NCBI GenBank assembly: GCA_026075535.2
Contig: AP026547.1
Span: 4,402,001-4,466,000, forward strand
DNA length: 64,000 nt
From: Tricholoma matsutake
Taxonomy: Eukaryota > Basidiomycota > Agaricomycetes > Agaricales > Tricholomataceae
Direction: 5' to 3'
The notes under the pieces: generated by a model
Told to the model about the DNA's origin: nothing
Databases searched by the model: none
The model's input: the letters and a program-made list of their open reading frames with translations, nothing else
Position numbers and translations under genes: made by a program
In this document: one piece after another, positions 1-12,175 of the stretch
Layout: every line of letters starts with the position of its first letter
Numbering within the stretch: position 1 is the first letter of the stretch

Positions 1-1114
1 TGCGGATATACTGACGATGGGGACATGCTCCAGCCCTGTGTCCAGGTTCCCCACAATGGTAGCAGAGATCCAACTTATGTGCATGGCTGCAGGCTGCATC
101 AACATCCATTGGTACTGGGACATTGACGGCTGGTGTGGGAGTTCGATGAAACGGAATGGGGTTAGGGCAGGGGAGGCTTCGATTGAAGGTGTAGGGCGTA
201 TGAGTGGTAGTTGGAGCACGGAATGCAGCATTAAACGCTGCATTTGTGAGTCGGTTCTCGTCACAGAGTGAAGCAGCTTCATACCAAGCAAGGATATCAT
301 TGTCCACTGGGCGCCCTTCCAACATCTGTGCAATCTGGTCCTGAATTTCTCGGTTGAGCCCCCGTCAGAACTTCACCACCACTGGTAACCCACTCCCATA
401 TCCTGCCATGTCCACCAAATCCTTGAACTCATCAATATAGTTGTCCATGGATCGACGTCCCTGGTGGTAAGCAGATGACTCAAGTCGTGTCACTGCTCAG
501 TGGCATTCATTGAGGGGGCAGAAGTGGCGTACGAACTCAGCTCAAAAGTCACCCCAAGTGGAGAAAGGTAGAGAACCGAGTTCTTTAGTTTGACGTAGGA
601 TACGGTCCACATAGAGATAGGCGCGTTCAGATTTCATGTATGTGAAGGCCCAATAAATTTTTGCAGCCTCATTGATGAATTGATGCGACTGGAGACTAAT
701 GTATAACTCACAGGAATTAAGGAATGCACATCCCTGCGCACGTGCACCATTAAATTTGGTGGGGGGGGACGGTTTGATCTGGGCATGTTCCTTAGTGGAC
801 GTGTTTGGCAAAACATTGTTGTTGGGTGCGCTTGGAGTCATAAAGGGGGAACTATTGGTCGTAGGGTTAGCCTGGAGGGTCCTAATGAAGTTTTCAATCG
901 TAGATTTAAGCAAGTCAATTTGTGCGCGCATTCCGGAAACGTCGCTTTCAAGCGTGTCGAAGCGTTCTGATGCGTCCATGTCACTAGGGAGCGTGTTTGG
1001 CGAAAATGGCGGCGTAACAAAGGCGAGATTATCGGGAACAGTGTGTAGGGACTCTGTGGAGCTTTGGGAAGCATCATCCAGTCCGTACCTGCCTATCTTG
1101 GGCAGCGCATTCAC
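1..1114 (-). pseudogene. Ty3/gypsy gag remnant, reverse strand
   Basis: Reverse-strand capsid/nucleocapsid gene of a Ty3/gypsy retrotransposon. The reading frame is open from 1114 to about 542, then continues to the window edge through frameshifts and stops. Near the left edge (64 down to 23) is a clean CX2CX4HX4C zinc knuckle (CYHCGEPGHRAGAC), the nucleocapsid RNA-binding motif. The N-terminal part is Ser/Pro/Asn-rich, followed by a capsid-like stretch with WAFTYMKSERAY. The first codon of the open frame is GTG, not ATG, so the start has probably decayed. It belongs to an element that continues off the left edge and points away from the forward gypsy pol beside it. Confidence 0.75.
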
Positions 1115-1572
1115 GATTTTCGGGCCTTAGGGGAGAGTTTTCTACTATAAGGGCAACCTAAGCCTCTAGCAAAGGGAAATCCGAAGTTAAAATTATACTA
1201 CATAATACAGGCATTGGGGACACACCTAGCAAAGGGAAATCCGAAGAGAAAACTCTAAGGATCCCCTTGCTGATGCCCAGTATATGTGAAGACGACAAAA
1301 ATCAAATATAACCTAAAAATAGAAAAAGGCAGAGATAGGCGGATCAAGGCCGCCAAATGACATCATACCAAGGGGTATGTGTCGGAAGGGGTACTCCGCC
1401 TCTAAATATAAAAGTGTCAACATGTACAAACATGATAGCAAGGGAAAATTAGTAATAAAATCCGGAAAAATCATAGAAAATGAAGAATAGAAGGAAATGA
1501 GGTGGGGAAAAATATAGGACAAACATAAAAAATAGGAGAAACACACAGGGCACCCCCCTAGTCCCCTTACAA
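1115..1572 (-). mobile_element. Probable 5' LTR and leader of the reverse-strand gypsy element
   Basis: Non-coding AT-rich stretch between the reverse gag start and the abrupt beginning of forward pol sequence near 1573. On the reverse strand it opens with TGTAAGGGGAC (from about 1571), like other LTR starts in this window (TGTAAGG at 6196). It is where a 5' LTR and primer-binding leader should lie. If so, this element was inserted into the protease region of the forward element. The LTR end and a target-site duplication were not resolved. Confidence 0.35.
1166..1246. repeat. Two direct copies of a 21-bp motif
   Basis: A 21-bp word beginning CTAGCAAAGGG and ending TCCGAAG occurs at 1166-1186 and 1226-1246, 60 bp apart, in the leader of the reverse-strand gag. 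Function unknown; it may mark an LTR boundary duplication. Confidence 0.7.
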
Positions 1573-4500
1573 CTACTGTAAATTTCAAATATCAGTCAAT
1601 TGACGAAGAGTGGCATTTTGATATAGCAAACTTATCTAGCTATGACATTATACTAGGGACACCATGGTTGTATGCGCATCGTATGACGATGGGTATTAAT
1701 CCAGCACGCGTGATTGTTGGTAGCAACAAGGCATTACCGCTTAAGGGTGATGCCATAACAAAGATATCTTTGCGCGCTGTGGAGATTGCTGAGGAAGATC
1801 TTCAACAGGCTAGAGATGAATTGATTGAGTATGCTCGTCCACTGTGCAAAGAAATGGCAGAGACAGGCTTACCACCATTGCGAGCCATCAATCATGAGAT
1901 CCCGTTGATTGACATCAGGAAGGTTTATCCTTGGCAGCCATCTCGGTGTCCAGAAATGTTCCGACCTCAATGGATGGTGAAAAAGAATGCTTACCTTGCA
2001 TTGGGGTATTGGAAAGTTACTAGTGCCTGAAACACGGTGCCAATGTTGCTGATTCCTAAACCTGGTGCTAAAACTGGTGAAATCCCACAGTTACAAACAG
2101 TTGTGGACTTGCATTCATGGAATGCAAATATGTTAAAGATGACTTCGCCATTACCAGATATCAATGGTATGCTTCGGCGCATTGCAAGCGCTAAGTATAA
2201 ATTGTTGTTAGATTTAAAAGATGCATATGAGCAGATCTGGATTATATGTCAAGTGATCTGCGGCAATGACACCTGATGGGAATATGGTAAGCTTGGTCAT
2301 TCAACAAGGGGACTGCAACGCACCTGCTACATACCAGGCCATGATGAACCATATCTTCTCTGCATACATAGGTCAGTTTCTGGACATTTATCTTGACAAT
2401 ATTGTGGTGTATTTGGATTCACTAGAGGAACATTTAAAACATGTCAGGATTGTAATTGATGTTTTACGAGAGGAAAAACTTTACCTAAGTTTAAAGAAAC
2501 TTCACTTTTTGGCTAATGAACTTCGCTTGCTGGGGCATATAGTTGGACACGAGGGAATTCAAATGGACCCAGCCAAGGTTGATTCTGTCATAGCATGGAA
2601 GATGCCTACAAATCGAGACCTTCTCCAAGGTTTCCTGGGAGCTGTAGGCTATCTGGCTGATGACCTTGCAGTGGTTCGTATCCCTATGGCTGTGTTGCAC
2701 GGTTTGACAGGGGATACTGTACCTTACCATTGGGAGTACATGCATCAGTGTGCACTCAAAGATATCAAACAGATCGTTGATAGTGGGCAGAACTGTCATC
2801 GAGTGCCAATCCAATACCATGGAGATGCTGAGCCTGTTTATCTAATTACGGATGGTTGTGCAACGGGTATTGCTGGCATTGTGGGCCAAGGTGCTGAATG
2901 GAAGAAAGCAAGAGTAGCTGCATTCTACTCCGCTAAGTTGAATTCAGCACAACAAAACTATCCTGTGCATGAGATAGAAATGTTAGCAGGCATCGAAATG
3001 ATGCTTCAACACCGTGATATACTTCAGGGTGTGAAGTTTAAGTGGATCACTGACCATAAGGGTTTAATTCACCTCCTGGGGCAGAAGGATCTTTCTGGGC
3101 AACAGGCATGATGGATGGAAAAAATTAGTGAATTCATTTTTGAGGTCGTATACATGCCAGGCAAAGAGAATGTATTAGCTGATGCATTATCACATATGTA
3201 TTCTAATGACGCACCTGGGACAGTACGTGCTAGGTCAGAATACACTTATCATGATGTGGTTGATAATGATGTACTGCTGGTACATGGTATCTCGATGTCT
3301 GTATTAACAGGCACTGAGGCTGTGTCCAATACTTGGAAATGGCAAATCTCAGGTGTTATGGATGGGGATCGTGCTGATTTTGTTGCCACATCTGTCCAAC
3401 AAAAGGAGGGTGGGAACGGGGACAAAATCGTGAAACTCACAATGGGAACTGATAGAACCAGATTCACTATCAAAATTCCTGCATGCAAACCTGCGATAAC
3501 AAAGATTAGAGAGGAATCTCTGGACTAGAAAGAACGACTTACAATTAGGATCCCTGCATGGAAGCCCAAACCTTCCATGGAACACACCACAGAACACGCC
3601 ACAGAGATGGTACCTGCTTCTGATCTAGCTGTCAATACAACTGATGACGATCAATCACTGATTAGTGTTGTAGCTGGAGGGCGTGAGGATTTGACTTACC
3701 AAGCCTCTTGAGGAATCAATATAAAATTGATTTGTTCTTCAAGAATATCCTCGAGAATCCTAGACATTACAAGAATTTTGTATTGGATAATGGACTCATA
3801 TACATCAAAATGAATGATAGGAACTTGCTGTGCATTCCTAAGTTGTATGTTCAGGGATGGAATGTTCATGAGATTGTAATTGCTGAAGCACATTCATTAT
3901 TAGCCCATTTAGGAGCTAGTAAAATCCTAGCTTACCTTAGGGACAATGTGTGGTGGAAGGATATGACTTCTGATACAACATTTTACTGCCAGTCTTGTGT
4001 GACCTGTAGATGGAGTAAACCATCAACACAAAAACCCTATGGATTATTAAATCCATTAGACATACCGTCATACCCATGGGAGTCAATAGGAGTCAATTTT
4101 GTGGGGCCATTACCTGAGTTTAAGAATAGGAATGGTACCTTTAATTCTATAATGGTCATAATATGTTTGCTTACCTCAATGGTACATCTGATTCCAAGTT
4201 GTGAAAATTATAATGCACGTCAAATTGCCAAATTAATGTTTGATGAAGTCTATAAACTTCATGGATTGCCAAAATCTATAGTTAGTGACCAAGATGTCCT
4301 CTTTACCAGTACATTTTGGCAACATCTTAATAAACTGTTGGTACCCAACTCAGAATGTCAAGCGCGTACCACCCGCAAACTGATGGCGCCACTGAGTGCG
4401 CTAATTGGACTGTGATGCAAATGCTAAGGCAGTGCATCAATGAGAACCAGATAGACTGGGTGACAAAATTACCTGCGATAGAGTTCATGATCAATTCAGC

Positions 4501-5542
4501 TAGATCTGCAAGTACAGGATATGCACCGTTCTTTTTGAATACTGGGCATATGCCCAGATCCATGATCTGGGACTCTGCTAAACAAAACGAGTACCCAGGA
4601 GTCAGGAATTTCGCTATGCAGCGAAAATTGGCATTGATGGCTGTGCATGATAGCATCTTGGGCACTCGTGTCAATCAGATTTGATCAGCTAATAAGAAAA
4701 GACAAGTTGCACCTTTTAAGAAGGAGGATTTTGTATACCTGTCTTCGAAAAATGTTACATTTCCTAAGGGATTGGCAAGGAAATTGATTCTGAAGTTCCT
4801 AGGCCCTTACCAAATCCTAGAAGACTACAGGAATGGATCATTCCAAGTCGAGCTACCAGTGCATCTGAAACGGAGGGGCATACATGACATCTTTCATGCG
4901 TCATTATTGAGAATACATGTTCCTAATGATGATCGCTTGTTTCCTGGTCGTTTAGACACCCAATTAGGAAATGCTGAGGGGACCAAAGGTGAATGGGCAG
5001 TGGATTGTATTCTTGGACATGCAGGATCAAGGATTAACTCCACATTTGAAATTTGGTGGAAGACCAGAGATGTTACCTGGATGCCATATTATCAAGTTAG
5101 CCATTTACATGCTCTTCAGCAGTATTTTGAATTACTGGGTATTGCCACTGTTTCCCATCTTGGGGAAGGCAAAGGGAAACCACCATCAGATGATCCACAG
5201 ACTTTCATTGGAAATGTAGAATCAGGCCGCCGACCTGTAAATAAAAGAAAGGTGAATCGACTCCAGTACCACAAGTTGCAACTAATTCGACCCCCCTGGC
5301 AAGGCCAGTCTACCTACAAAGTCAACCAATTTCTAAACACTACTAGCGAGTGTCGCCTCTATACTACACCAGTCCTGACCAATAAATTTTTGTGTATTCC
5401 TTGCAAAGCGTGCGGCCATGTATGCAGGTTGTGTTCTTCTCCACCAGGTATCTCCCACCTGGTTTCACCTAGAGAACAATGGCAACATCAGGACTTCCCT
5501 TTGCATTCACGGAGGACAACTCAACGCTTACCTAGAGCATGA
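1573..5542 (+). pseudogene. Ty3/gypsy element A: protease-RT-RNase H-integrase-chromodomain remnant
   Basis: Decayed pol polyprotein. Domains in order: C-terminal aspartic protease (IILGTPWL, about 1645-1670), reverse transcriptase (2040-2700), RNase H (2840-3110, ITDGCATG and ITDHKG), integrase zinc finger (about 3880-4010, H...H...C..C), DDE core (4080-4420) and a degenerate chromodomain-like tail (about 5000-5130). The RT box YLDD is YLDN (codon 2398-2400). The first catalytic Asp of the integrase in GxDFVGPLP is Asn (4095-4097). Both changes would abolish activity. In-frame stops near 2028, 3111 and 4683 are TGA; frameshifts occur near 2270, 3700 and 4350. The 5' part with gag is missing, apparently cut by the reverse-strand element at about 1572. 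Confidence 0.88.
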
Positions 5543-6158
5543 TGCAATGCTCCATATGGGAGAACAGAAACTAACTGTCTCCATCGGATACACTCAGTTT
5601 GCCCAGATATTCAATGTGGCACCCGGAGTGCCAGTCAATTTCGTCTATATCAATGGACACAAGACCTTGATGGGATCAGGTCCAAAACCAGATCACGAGG
5701 TGTTCAAGGTATCTCCCCACAACCTTTACAGTGCCCGACAGGTGGCGCCACGAGGAAGCCAGTTCCTTTCACCAAGTCGAGCTGGAATTATGATGCAGAT
5801 GCTATGGCGGAATGCCAAGAATGCTTCCCAGAGTCATCAAAATGGGCCCAATTCATATGAGGACAATTTGGGGATAGAGCCAGTACATGGGAAAAGATGG
5901 TGTTATGATGATTGCGAGTTTCTCCCTTATCGCAAGGGATCTGTGGCTGCATCGAGCTCAGGGATCACTGATGATCTCAACAGTTTCAATCTAGAACCAC
6001 TTACCACTCCTCCCAATGACCAAACCACTTTCCCTGACCCCATTTTGACTTCTTCATCTGCTCAAGATCAGGTTATGAAGGATACCATTTCTGGAAATGA
6101 TTCTACTGTGAAGGCTGCTGGAGTTTCAGCTAAAGGGAAGGGGAGGAAGAAGGATTAA
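5418..6158 (+). pseudogene. 3' extension ORF of gypsy element A
   Basis: An open frame of 246 codons that overlaps the end of the chromodomain frame in another phase and stops 37 bp before the 3' LTR. It is probably the shifted C-terminal continuation of the pol polyprotein. It has a Cys-containing start, a middle with GVPVNFVYINGHKTLMG, and a Ser/Thr/Pro-rich tail ending in a basic GKGRKKD. I do not recognise a domain. Its position argues for an element-encoded accessory or C-terminal segment rather than a host gene. Confidence 0.5.
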
Positions 6159-6181
6159 TTGTGAGATGTTGCGAGAATGAC

Positions 6182-6496
6182 ATCTGGAGGGCGGGTGTAA
6201 GGATAGTGTGATCTGGGTGATGCGCGCTCCAGTATTTTCCTTTTCATCTTCCCGTTCCGTTATTTCATTTATTTCATCTCTATGGTTTCTTTCCTTTTCT
6301 TTTATCCTATCTCTTCTCACATGATGACTTATCTGTATTTCCAATCCCTTGCTGCTTACTACTTGACAACAAGCTGGACTCTTTATTTAGACACCCGACA
6401 TGCCTGAATTCTTACTTATATAAATGAGCAGTTTTGTAACTAGTAGGGTAGAAAATTCCAAGCCTATTAAACTGTCTATCGAGTGACATTAGAACT
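6182..6496 (+). repeat. Polypurine tract and proximal part of the 3' LTR of gypsy A
   Basis: A purine-rich tract (ATCTGGAGGGCGGG, 6182-6195) directly precedes TGTAAGGATAG at 6196, a typical PPT/LTR junction. The LTR runs to 6496, is interrupted by copia-1, and resumes at 11383. A pyrimidine-rich stretch and a TATATAAA-like box (about 6416) lie inside. Confidence 0.65.
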
Positions 6497-6677
6497 TGTT
6501 GGGATAGGCAATCCAAGCCCATGGTCTGAGGCCAGATGCCAGATATTATTAATAGAGCAGCTGTTTTGATGTGTGTTTTATATATAGAACAGTTACATAC
6601 AGCCATAGTATAGGAGAAAGAATAATAAGTTTCTTGTCTCGTTACCCCCACTTGTCTCTAAGAGAATTATCTCTTCA
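6497..6677 (+). repeat. Copia-1 5' LTR (181 bp)
   Basis: Begins TGTTGGGATAGG and ends TCTTCA; contains a TATATATAG box near 6590. It differs from the 3' LTR at five dinucleotide positions only, each readable as decay of an ancestral CpG. Confidence 0.95.
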
Positions 6678-6692
6678 GGTTATGGGCCCTGG
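6678..6692 (+). other. Copia-1 primer-binding site, half-tRNA(iMet) type
   Basis: GGTTATGGGCCCTGG immediately follows the LTR. It is complementary to the anticodon stem-loop of initiator tRNA-Met (CAGGGCYCATAACC), not to the tRNA 3' end. This is the arrangement known from Drosophila copia, where a 5' half-tRNA primes minus-strand DNA. Confidence 0.8.
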
Positions 6693-6720
6693 CAGATTTT
6701 TCTAGGCAACAATTACTACT

Positions 6721-7458
6721 ATGACAAATACTCCTGATGTCAAGGAGCAAGGGGAACAACAACAAGAGGAAGAATATTATACGCCTCCTAAACGTACAAA
6801 AAGGGTCTATCACAGCAATACCAATGCGCCCACTGAAGAACTCAATGAAGATGAAGATTTACCATCTATCAAACTAATTCGTACCAAAGAATATTTGAAC
6901 CTAAACAAAATTGCTGATCACGATCACTTGACGGACAAGAACTGGCATGAATGGAAAGAGAGAATGAAGAGGGTATTTTTCAATTGCGATATTACTGGGC
7001 ATGTTAGAGGGGATGTTGAACGCCCTAAGGAGAGTATCGACCCCAAAGGTGCATGCAACTGGTACAAGAATGATTCTTGGGCACAACAAATTATTATTCA
7101 TAACATCACCTCCTTGCAAATGAACCACATCGGGTCCAAGAACTCTGCAAAAGAAATGTACTCTGCACCCTCAGTAACTCACAAAAATAAGGCACATCAA
7201 ACTGTTAATCATATTCAATGCCTATTATATGAGACCAAATTACTCGACGCTGATGACCTCCTAAAACATCTGGATGTTCTCAAATCATATTGCGACCGCA
7301 TCAACAGATTTCCTAACGAGGAATTTCATGTCTCGGACACGCGCTTTAAAGCGATCATATCTGCATCCTTACCTTCATTGTGGCATACCTATGTTGAACC
7401 TTATAACAGGAACACCAACAATCCAAATGATCCCAACCCTAAATGGCGCTTAATCTGA
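6721..7458 (+). pseudogene. Copia-1 gag
   Basis: Starts at the first ATG, 43 bp after the 5' LTR. Acidic/polar N-terminus, then a UBN2-like copia gag body with NWHEWKERMKRVFF and a conserved helix around LLDADDLLKHLDVLKSYCDR. The frame breaks near 7445 by a single-base indel; the nucleocapsid end with two zinc knuckles continues in the pol frame. Confidence 0.85.
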
Positions 7459-10400
7459 CACATTTATTGGACTGTTATGGGAGGAATACAAGATATGGTT
7501 GACCAGATCTAATAATGGGAATGATAAAAATGGTACTATGGGGAGCATAAATCTGGTGAAAACCCAGAACGCTAACAGTGCTAGTAAATCCCTAGAAGAT
7601 CAAATCTCTGATCAAAAATCCTCCTTATGGCCTTATTGCGATCATTGTAAATGTGCCAGACACTGGACAACCAAATGCCATAAATTTGAAGGGAACAAAT
7701 GTGGGAACTGTGGAAAGATCAGACATCAAGCAGACAAATGCTGGAGTAAGAAGAAGGTGAAGGACAAGGCAAAGAAGAAAAAGAAGGATGCAGAAGAAAC
7801 AAATGTGGCAGAAGAATATATTACGTTTCAAGCAAATGAAGAGCAGTACAACTTCGATACCTATGATGCTTGTAATGCTGATGCAAATGATGAGCAATTG
7901 ATCTATTATGATTGGTTAGCAGACACGGCAACAACATCTCACGTTATGCATCAAAGAGAAGCATTTACTGATTACACACCTATGAGAAATATTTCCGTAA
8001 CAGGTGTAGGCGGTAAAGAAGCATTAATTTCAGGGCGTGGAACTGTTGAATTAAAATCAACATGCAATGGCACTGACTATATTCTGTGTTTGCAGAATGT
8101 TCTTCATGTGCCTGGAACATGAAGTAATTTAATTTCATTGGGGCGATGGGATGCAGCTGGCGGATGCTACAATGGCAGGAATGGAATAATCACACTCATC
8201 ACAAAAGATGGAATGCCGGTAGCGCAAGGAACAAAAATATGCAAACATCTATATCGCATGAAGATGGTTATTAGACCTCCTACACAATGCAATATAATCC
8301 AACCTCATCAAACATTCGTTGGAAATAATATGATACCTACATGGGAAACATGGCATTGACACTTTGGACATGTTGGATATACTGGGCTTCAAAAATTATT
8401 GGACAGAAAAATGGTTGACAGATTTATTGTGGACGAGGACTCCCCTAAGCCCAATTGCATTGCGTGCACAGAGGCGAAACAACACGTCAAACCGTTCCCA
8501 AAATCATCAATCAGAAATACTGAACCTGGTGAATAAACACATATTGACTTATGGGGAAAGTACATGATCCGATCGATCAACGGCAATCAATACTACTTGT
8601 TATTTGTGGACAATGCCAAGAGATTTGCAACCGTCGAATGCATCAAGCAGAAATCTGATGCAACACAAGCCATAATAAATTATTTGGCACATTTGAAGAC
8701 TCAAGGGAGGAATCCAAAGGTTATTCAAATTGACAATGGGAAAGAATTCATAAACGAGAAGTTGGAAAGTTGGTGCAAGGAACACGGTATGGAAATTTGT
8801 TACACTGCACCATATTCACCTTCACAGAATGGTATTGCTGAATGGATGAACCATACACTGGTTGAACTCTCTCGAGCAATGATAATTGCCAATGACCTTC
8901 CCAAATTTCTCTGGGAATACACGGTCCTGCACACCGCTTATCTCCATAATCAATCATTCACCAAACATTTGCCGAGATCTACACCGTATGAAGGCTGGTA
9001 TAATAAAAGACCAAATGTCTCTCATTTACATGAATTTGGTGCACCTGTATGGATTTTATTACAGGGACAAAATGTGGATCGAAAAAAGCAGGCAAAATCC
9101 AAATGGCGTGTTTACGTCGGTTTTGAAGATGGTGCTGGGGCCATAAGATATTATAAAGCTGAAATGTGCAACGTCCTCACCTCAAGAAATTTCAAGCAGA
9201 TGACACTTCCAGAATTGACTCCAATCCCCGAGGGCGTCAACATCACACCCAATAGTCAATGCAAGGGGGAGTCTGTGGGGGACCCACCACCTATGGGTGT
9301 AACAGGCTCAGATGATATAACTCCGACTCTTGATCCTGGCAGCAAAAAGCATAAAAGAAATTTATTGGAGGATGATATAGACATAAATGCTCCATGGAAG
9401 ACTCGTGGAATTCATATCAATTATAAAAACCTTCAAGATCCTTATTCAGTAGAAGAAAAAGAAGACAACTTTCTTACAATGGAAGAAGTTTATGCAATAA
9501 TTGCTGGAGATGAGATGATGAGCCTCAAGGATGCCAAGAATTCCCCCGGATGGCCAGAATGGGAAAAAGCCATACAAGCCAAACTTGACTTACTAAAAGA
9601 GAAGGGGACTTGAGAATTTGTTGAAAAACTGCCTGATGCAATCCCAATTGCTAATAAATGGGTATTCATCAAGAAGCATGACAAACAAGGAAAAGTAATC
9701 AGGTACAGAGCAAGACTCGTGGCCAAAGGATGTGCGCAATGTCCAGGGTATGATTATATGGAAACATTTTTGCCTGTGGTTAGAATGGACACTCTGTGCG
9801 CAATTCTGGCTTTAGTACCAATGCAAAACCTTAAATTGCAACAAATGGATGTCAAAGGTGCATATCTCAATGGCACATTACATGAAACTATCTACATGCG
9901 ACAACCTGAAGGATATGAAGATGGAATGGGCCGAGTTTGTAAGCTGGTCAAACCATTTTATGGATTAAAGCAAGCTGGATGCAAATGGAACAATGAACTT
10001 GATGGGAAACTCAAGAATCATGACTATCAATGCTTGACAACGGATCCATGTGCATATATTCAACGAGACAGCGATGACTATGGTATTCTAACCATCTGGG
10101 TTGACGACTCGCTTCTATTCACATCATCAGATCAAATGATGGATCACATGAAGAATGTGCTAAGCTCAGAATGGGAAGTTACGGATCTAGGGGAACCACA
10201 CAAGATCATCGGCATTGAAGTAACGCATACCAATGATTCTATTTCCATTTCTCAACAAAAATATATTGAGAACCTTCTTCGCAAAGAAGAGATGCTGGAT
10301 GCGAACCCTGTGGCCATGCCTATGGACCCGAATATTAAATTTGCACCAAATCCAGACAACAATGAATTCAACTGTAGCAATTCATATGCTAGATTGCTGG

Positions 10401-11062
10401 GGTGTTTACAATTCATCTCAAATTCCACAAGACTGGATATCAGCTTCGCAGTGAACAAACTAGCTGCTTACACTGCTAACCTGGGTCTTCAACACCATGG
10501 TGCAATAAAGCGGATACTCAGGTACCTAGCAGGTACAAAAACTCTGGGGATAACTTATAGAAAAACCCCTGATGAAACTGATACCAATAACCTCTTCCAT
10601 GGTTATGCTGATGCTGCTTTCACAAATGCTGATGACCATAAATCTACTACTGGCTACATCTTCCTAGGATCAGGGGGAGCAATCACATGGAAATCAAAGA
10701 AGCAAACCGTGATCGCACTTTCCTCAATGGAAGCAGAATATGTAGCTCTCTCAGAGGCTGGATGTGAAGCAACATGGCTCAGAAATTTGTACAGTGAACT
10801 CGGATTTCCTCAAAATTATCCAACTATTATTAAAGGTGACAACGATGGTTCTGTTGTATTAACCCACAACCCACAATTCCATCAGCAATCAAAACACATT
10901 GCCTTATGTCATCATTGAGTCTGAGATCTCATAACCAATAAAATACTCGATATTCAAAACTGTCACGACCCAGAACAAACAGTGGATGCATTAACAAAGG
11001 CACTACCGAGGCCCAAATTTACGCAACATAGGGTCGAGATGGGAATACAGTTGATCAAGTAA
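7459..11062 (+). pseudogene. Copia-1 nucleocapsid-protease-integrase-RT-RNase H
   Basis: One frame from about 7455 to TAA 11060-11062, broken by stops at 8120 (TGA), 8357 (TGA), 8534 (TAA), 9611 (TGA) and 10916 (TGA). Seen in order: two CX2CX4HX4C knuckles (CDHCKCARHWTTKC and CGNCGKIRHQADKC); protease site DTA in place of D(S/T)G (about 7920), so probably dead; integrase H...H...C..C and D,D,E (HIDLWG, IDNGKEF, NGIAEW); RT with intact WVDD (about 10100); RNase H (YADAAF, MEAEYVA, KGDNDG). The first two stops sit where conserved Arg residues (PGTRSN, WHRHFGH) are expected, implying CGA to TGA. Confidence 0.92.
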
Positions 11063-11185
11063 CTCAGTAGCTTTCCTCGCGTGTGAGTTGGTTTTTACCC
11101 ACAGGGTTTTCCACCACACAGAAGTTTTAATGCACCTGAATGACAATCCAGTTAACCATTCCCAATAACTCAAACCATGCTTGGC

Positions 11186-11377
11186 TTGAAGGGGAGTGTT
11201 GGGATAGGCAATCCAAGCCTGTGGTCTGAGGCCAGATGCTGGATATTATTAATAGAGTGGCTGTTTTGATGCGTGTTTTATATATAGAACAGTTACATAC
11301 AGCCATAGTATAGGAGAAAGAATAATAAGTTTCTTGTCTTGTTACCCCCACTTGTCTCTAAGAGAATTATCTCTTCA
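11186..11377 (+). repeat. Copia-1 polypurine tract and 3' LTR (181 bp)
   Basis: TTGAAGGGGAG (11186-11196) precedes the 3' LTR (11197-11377). LTR length equals the 5' copy exactly; 8 substitutions, all transitions, grouped at 5 CpG-type sites. Confidence 0.95.
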
Positions 11378-11410
11378 GAATTTTGTGTGCTAGAATCATG
11401 ATTTGTCACA
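11378..11410 (+). repeat. Distal end of gypsy A 3' LTR, after copia-1
   Basis: After the duplicated target bases the sequence runs to GTCACA (11410), giving a TG...CA LTR together with 6196-6496. The distal boundary is inferred from the CA end only. Confidence 0.45.
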
Positions 11411-11538
11411 CTTATATCACAACTGGTTTGCCATCTCTTACAAGACCACGGTCTGACCAAATAACCCTTTTGGGAACATCTCATGATCTTACCAGTTTGC
11501 GACACGTCAATTAAGTATTGGACTTTGTTCACTGCGCA

Positions 11539-11862
11539 TCATGCTACCAGCCACCCTTGATGAATGCCAAATGTCTTTTCGGCTTGAAAATGCTGTTCAT
11601 TTCTCATCACAAGATGATCAACCCAAATCCCAACCTCCCCAATGAAAACTTTAGTACTTGAAAGCCTCGAGGCAGGGCTCGGAAAGTGAAGCAACCATGG
11701 GACAAAAACATCTTGTCTTTCTCTACAAACTTCAAGACCTCCAGTTCTGACACCAAAAGTGCGACGACAAGCCAGCCTTATGGTCTCTTGACACCGCAAC
11801 TCCCACAAGTTTGATTGTTGTTGGACAAGATGCAGAACCAGAGACAGATTGGGGAAATACAT
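11539..11862 (-). pseudogene. Unrecognised reverse-strand ORF fragment
   Basis: Open frame of 107 codons with protein-like composition (ELRCQETIRLACRRTFGVRT; WLLHFPSP). Neighbouring reverse-strand frames on both sides (11293-11532, 11879-12272) suggest a longer degraded gene interrupted by stops. No family recognised; it could be a host gene fragment or an unclassified transposon. Confidence 0.25.
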
Positions 11863-12175
11863 GTCATTTGTACAGTGGTTATGGGATTGGGTACAGAATG
11901 CTCACACCAGAACCATATGTCTGTCTCGTTGGATGAGCCTTCCTCTTACTTAATTTGTGAAGTCTCCATTCTGGGTCGTCACATCCACCTCTACAGGATC
12001 TTGCAGAGATGTTGCCTGTTCCCATACCACTCTTCAACAGCTCATGATCTGTTCTCGGCTGCATGAACATCTGGCTCAGCATATTTCTCCCTCCTCTCTT
12101 TGAGTAATACTGATCTCACGACCAGCACCGTGATGAATATGTAGCACTCTCCTTCAAGGGTCATCATTTGATGCA

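Larger units (their letters stand above)
6497..11377 (+). mobile_element. Copia-1: Ty1/copia LTR retrotransposon nested in the gypsy A LTR
   Basis: Complete-length element of 4881 bp with two 181-bp LTRs (TGTTGGGAT...TCTTCA), a primer-binding site, gag, pol in copia order (integrase before RT) and a polypurine tract. It is flanked by 5-bp near-identical duplications GAACT (6492-6496) and GAATT (11378-11382). The gypsy A LTR is continuous when the element is removed. Several stops and one frameshift make it non-autonomous. Confidence 0.93.

Noticed and set aside
6678..6692. Possible tRNA fragment or gene
   Set aside because: Only about 15 nt complementary to the tRNA anticodon arm; position right after the LTR identifies it as a primer-binding site.
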